Shown piece by piece: positions 60,254-64,000 of a stretch of 64,000 bases of DNA. The notes below the pieces were generated by a model. That model did no database searches, was not told the origin of the DNA, and was given only the letters and a program-made list of their open reading frames with translations. The DNA comes from Strix aluco. Lineage: Eukaryota; Chordata; Aves; Strigiformes; Strigidae. Position 1 is the stretch's first letter; every line of letters starts with the position of its first letter. The stretch covers positions 71,504,303 through 71,568,302 of the forward strand of contig NC_133935.1 of assembly GCF_031877795.1 (NCBI RefSeq), in the 5' to 3' direction. The translations under genes were made by a program, and so were the position numbers.

Positions 60254-62690
60254 AACTCCCTTCCAAAGTGTCCACTTCCCCACTCAGTTTGGTATCATCA
60301 GCAAACTTCATCAGGGTACACTTGACCCCATCATCCAGATCGCTAATGAAGACATTAAACAGTGTTGGGCCCAGTACTGATTCCTGGGGGACCCCACTTG
60401 TGACAGGTTGCAGTTTGAGGAAGAGCTATTTACCACCACCCTCTGGGTGCAGCTTGTCAGCCAGTTCCCCACCCACTGCACGGACCACTCGTCTAGACCG
60501 TAGCGCGTCAGTTCCTCTAGGAGGAGGCTGTGGGGAACCATACTGAAAGCCTTGGAGAAATCCAGGTAGACTATATCCACTGCTTGCCCCACATCAACTG
60601 AGTAGGTCACTTTGTCCTAAAAGGTGATCAGGTCTGTCAAGCACAATTTGCCTTTGGTGACTCCAAGCTGGCTTTTCCCAATCACGTGCTTCATTTGACT
60701 TGTGTTCGCTCCCAGGAGAATTCGTTCCATGACTTTCCCAGGGATTGAAGTAAGACTGATGGGCCCATAATTTCCTGGATCCTTCTTTAAGCCCTTCTTG
60801 TAGATGGGGGTGACATTAGCCTTCTTCCAGTCTTCTGGGACATCCCCCGATCTCCATGACTTCTCAAAGATGTTTCCTTGAAACAGTGTCAGCCAGCTCT
60901 CTTAAAACCCTCGGGTGGATAACGTCAGGGCCCATCGATCTGTAGAGGTCAAGCTCCTGTAATATTTCGCATACCTACTCTTCCTTCACTGACAGTGGGT
61001 CTGTCTGCATCAACCTGGGATTTTGTTCCCAAGGCCTGGGGCCCAACAGTGCTGGTAAAGACAGAGGTGAAGAAAGTGTTGAGAACGTTTGCCTTGTCAG
61101 TGTTGTTGGTGACTAATTTACCTCTCCTGTTCCACAGAGCACCAGTATTTTCCTTTTGTTTCTGCTTGTGGTTTATATACTTGAAGAGCCCTTTCTTGTA
61201 GTTTTTGACATTTCTGTCCAATGTCAATTTGAGCTGGGCTTTTGCTCTTCAAACTGCCTCTCTGCATGCTGTGGCAATGCCCTTGGAGTTCTCAATGGGT
61301 ATTTGTCCACTTTTCCATCTCTAGTATGCTTCTCTTGGTTTTGAGCAGACTCAGAAGCTCGCAGTTAAGCCAAGGGTGTCTCTTGCTCTGCCTACTTCCC
61401 TTTAAAGGGGGTGAACTTTGTGCTTCCAGAAGAATATTCTTGAAAAAGTCCCAGCACTCCCTAACTCCTTTATTCTTCATGGAAGCTTCCTGTGGAATCC
61501 CTCCCAACTGAGCTCTGAGCAAGCTGAAGTTTGCTCTTCTAAAATCCGAAACCTCTGTCTTGAAACTAACCTTCAGCATGCTCAGCAGGATCCCAAACTC
61601 CATAATATTGTGATCACTGCAGCCAAGGCTGTCACTAAGTGAGGTATTACAAAGCAGGTTTTCTTGGTTTATGAGTAGCAAGTCGAGCAATTCCTCATTC
61701 CTGGTTGGCACATCTAACATTTGTATGAGGAAGCAGTCCTCTATGCATTCCAGGAATATGGATGACATGTAGCCGCTGAATTATTCTTCCAACAAATGTC
61801 AGGGTAGTTGAAGTCACCCATAAGAACCAGGTTCTGTTAACCTATAGCTTAAGTGACCCAAATACTGCTTCGTTGGCCTTATCGTCTTGGTTTGGAGGTT
61901 GATAGCAGATGCCTACTGTAAGATTCCCCCTTGGAGACAACCCCTCTGATCTTGACTCAGAGGCATTCAGTAGGACTTCCACAATCGCTGTAGCTGACTT
62001 TATACTCAAGGTTTTCCTTAACATAGAGTGTGATTCCTCCTTCTCTTCTCCCCTGCCTGCCTTTATGAAAACAGCTTATAGCCATCCATTGTGATCCTGC
62101 AGTCAGGTGAGTTGTCCCACCATGTTTCAGTTATTCCTATGATACCATAACTTTCTGACTGGGTATGGAGTTCCAGTTCCTCCTGTTTGTTCCCCAGACT
62201 CCATGCATTGATATACATACACTTGAGGTGGATGATCTTTTGGCTCACATCTTGGGAGGCAGCTAAGCAACGTTTGTTACTGCTCTAGCTGGCTGGGCTT
62301 ATTCTCCAGTTGATTGCAATGGCGTGAGTGTTGCCACTTAAGACACCCCTCCCCCTGCCCAGCAAGTCCTTCAGTTTAAAGCCCACCTCACCCAAGTTGG
62401 CCAGCCTGCTGCCAAAGATTCTGTTGCCTCTTCTAGACAGGTGGATCCCATCCATCCCTAGCAGGCTATAGTCATTGGAGAATGTCCCATTGTCATAAAA
62501 GCCAAAATCCTTACGATGGCATCAGCCATGAAGCCAGAAGTTGATTTGCATTATATGTCTGTTTCTGGCGGCACCCTTTCCTCTAACTGGTAGAATGGAA
62601 GAAAAGAGAACTTGAGCATCAAAACTTTTTGCTTGTACGCCCAGGGCTTTGTAGTCTTCAATACTATCACAGTTTTATATTTTTCCTGCT
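60254..62690 (-). mobile_element. CR1 LINE of another subfamily, lacking its 3' third (element H)
   Basis: Minus-strand CR1, diverged from element G. It begins at the left inside the RT domain (near a GGAGTGGACACTTTGGA equivalent) and runs 5' through RT (60311-60610, IVYLDFSKAFSMVPHS), the linker (60949-61227) and endonuclease (61292-61768, with the catalytic-type SDH in GCSDHNIMEF). The endonuclease start (62063-62248, with GIIGITETWWDNS) and an ORF1-side segment follow to about 62690. Frames are broken. The 3' third and tail are missing at the junction with element G. Confidence 0.87.
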
Positions 62691-64000
62691 CTGTTGTCTT
62701 TAAGCTCTTTTACGACCTGGGATGGCTTATGGTGTTCTCTACAATTATTTTGGAAATATGAGCAACATACATGACAGTATATAAAAAACCCTTTATAATA
62801 TGGAAGATGGTTAGTTAGAAGCATATAATTTCAGAGGAGTTGCTTGACCAAGATTGCTATCTTTCTGCCATTTAGCCTTTGACTACGTGACTACTGTGCA
62901 GTATGCCTAAATACAGACTTAATTATGCAGTATAAAAGTGCTATATTTTTTGTTTAATAGGTAGTTATTACAGTGAAACAGTTTGTCTTTAAACTGAAAA
63001 ACTCAGTGAGGGCTGCTTATTTTCTGAGTATTTATTACTGTCTTGAATTTAGCTACAGAAATAAAAATAGTTTGGTCTCTATTTTGCCAAGGTTTTCAGG
63101 CTTTGACAGGTAAGGAACTAGACCTATAGTTAGGTGTATTGTAGAAGTGTTGAAATATCTACCTCTCCCTGTTGCATCCAAATTCAGGGACAGATAAGAA
63201 ACAACAGAGACTTTGTCCTATTGTCCAGGAAAATATAGTTTTACAGAATATGGGGAGATTCTTGTGTTTTCTCATCTTTGTACAATTATGTTAAAAAATA
63301 CTTTTTTTTTGTTAAACCCATTCTGACAAAATGCATTTTGTGAATAAAGACGTATTAGTTCAGAAGAATTATTTTTAATGCTATCATCGAGAAGATGCCA
63401 ACAATAACAAAAACACAAAATGTTTGTTCATGTTATGGTATGTTTTTAAAACCTTAAATCCTAAATACTGTTTACTTTCCTTCCTACTGTTAAACCTTGT
63501 TTAACAGCATCATATTTTCAAGTTCTGTCCTCGGTGTAATGGGGTTCCCATTTCCTGTTGTTGGGTTGGTTAGACTTGTTTGAACTTAGAGGGAAAATTT
63601 TTATCTGAAATTTTTCATGTGTTTCTCTGTTACTTTTAGCTATGCACCTTTTTTTCCTAGGCATGCCTTCATCTTCAAATATTCTGAAGAAGATTATTTT
63701 TCAACCTTGTAAGACTTCACTGTGAGATTTAGTTGATCTGCAGAGCTGGGCAGATCAACTGTTTTATTATTTCCTCATGTTGATGGCACAGTCAGGTTTT
63801 TCCTCAAGTACCATGTGATAAAACTTTATGTATCGAATTTCATAGCAAATTATGTATTGTACATATGTATTTATAGGTATTTTAGAAGTATTGGCTAAGA
63901 CTACATCATGCCTAGTACTAAGGGATTACAAACACAGAATGAAATGCTCTTTTGACATTTTTCTGGTTTTTTAATTGTAAAGTACAAGCGTGAAGGGGAT

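Larger units (their letters stand above)
54754..64000 (+). other. CERK: CERK intron 1 (partial, runs off the window)
   Basis: Begins GTGAGT. It was searched for the next CERK exon (the rest of the PH domain) and none was recognised before 64000. It holds a G-rich tandem repeat, the tail of the CpG island, and a 6.4-kb block of CR1 elements (56255 to about 62690). The last 1.3 kb is AT-rich with no recognised feature. Confidence 0.72.

Noticed and set aside
1-64000. tRNA, rRNA, let-7 or other known RNA genes, CRISPR arrays
   Set aside because: None was seen on either strand. CRISPR is not expected in a vertebrate genome, and the only short tandem arrays are simple repeats.

Overview
The window looks like a bird (or at least sauropsid) nuclear chromosome segment. 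It is AT-rich and gene-poor. Its dispersed repeats are dominated by 5'-truncated CR1 LINE retrotransposons in both orientations, with solo LTRs of avian endogenous-retrovirus type, and it has vertebrate splice sites and two CpG islands. There are no bacterial-type operons, and nearly all long open frames are chance ORFs or decayed LINE pieces.

Two protein-coding genes are supported, and they diverge from each other (head to head). On the minus strand, TBC1D22A (a Rab-GAP-like TBC-domain protein) starts in a CpG island near 27.4 kb and runs left off the window. Exons 1-4 (residues 1 to about 210) are at 27387-27326, 25040-24984, 22803-22472 and 21735-21556, with canonical splice sites and fully consistent phases. 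The TBC domain itself lies in later exons, beyond position 1. On the plus strand, exon 1 of CERK (ceramide kinase) is at 54615-54753 in a second CpG island, and its first intron fills the rest of the window. TBC1D22A and CERK are divergent neighbours in mammals too (human 22q13.31), so the order is conserved synteny.

Layout: 1-21.5 kb is TBC1D22A intron 4, holding five CR1 pieces (one interrupted by a solo LTR) and a CA microsatellite. 21.5-27.4 kb holds exons 4 to 1. 27.0-27.9 kb is the TBC1D22A CpG-island promoter, with a YY1 motif and a CCAAT box. 28-54 kb is the intergenic interval. It contains a solo LTR, two CR1 3' ends, a 220-bp polypyrimidine tract, a (TTTTA)14 microsatellite and no convincing coding gene. 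54.1-55.4 kb is the CERK CpG island and exon 1, with a G-rich tandem repeat just inside intron 1. 56.3-62.7 kb is a nearly continuous block of two CR1 elements of different subfamilies.

No previously undescribed gene system is evident. The observations most worth following are a 2-nt frameshift shared by two CR1 copies 40 kb apart, the LTR-in-CR1 nesting, the CR1-on-CR1 composite, a CERK N-terminus lacking the mammalian Gly2, a 14-3-3-type site in TBC1D22A, the triplex- and quadruplex-prone tracts, and several short palindromes. Family names rest on reading motifs by eye; no database search was made.
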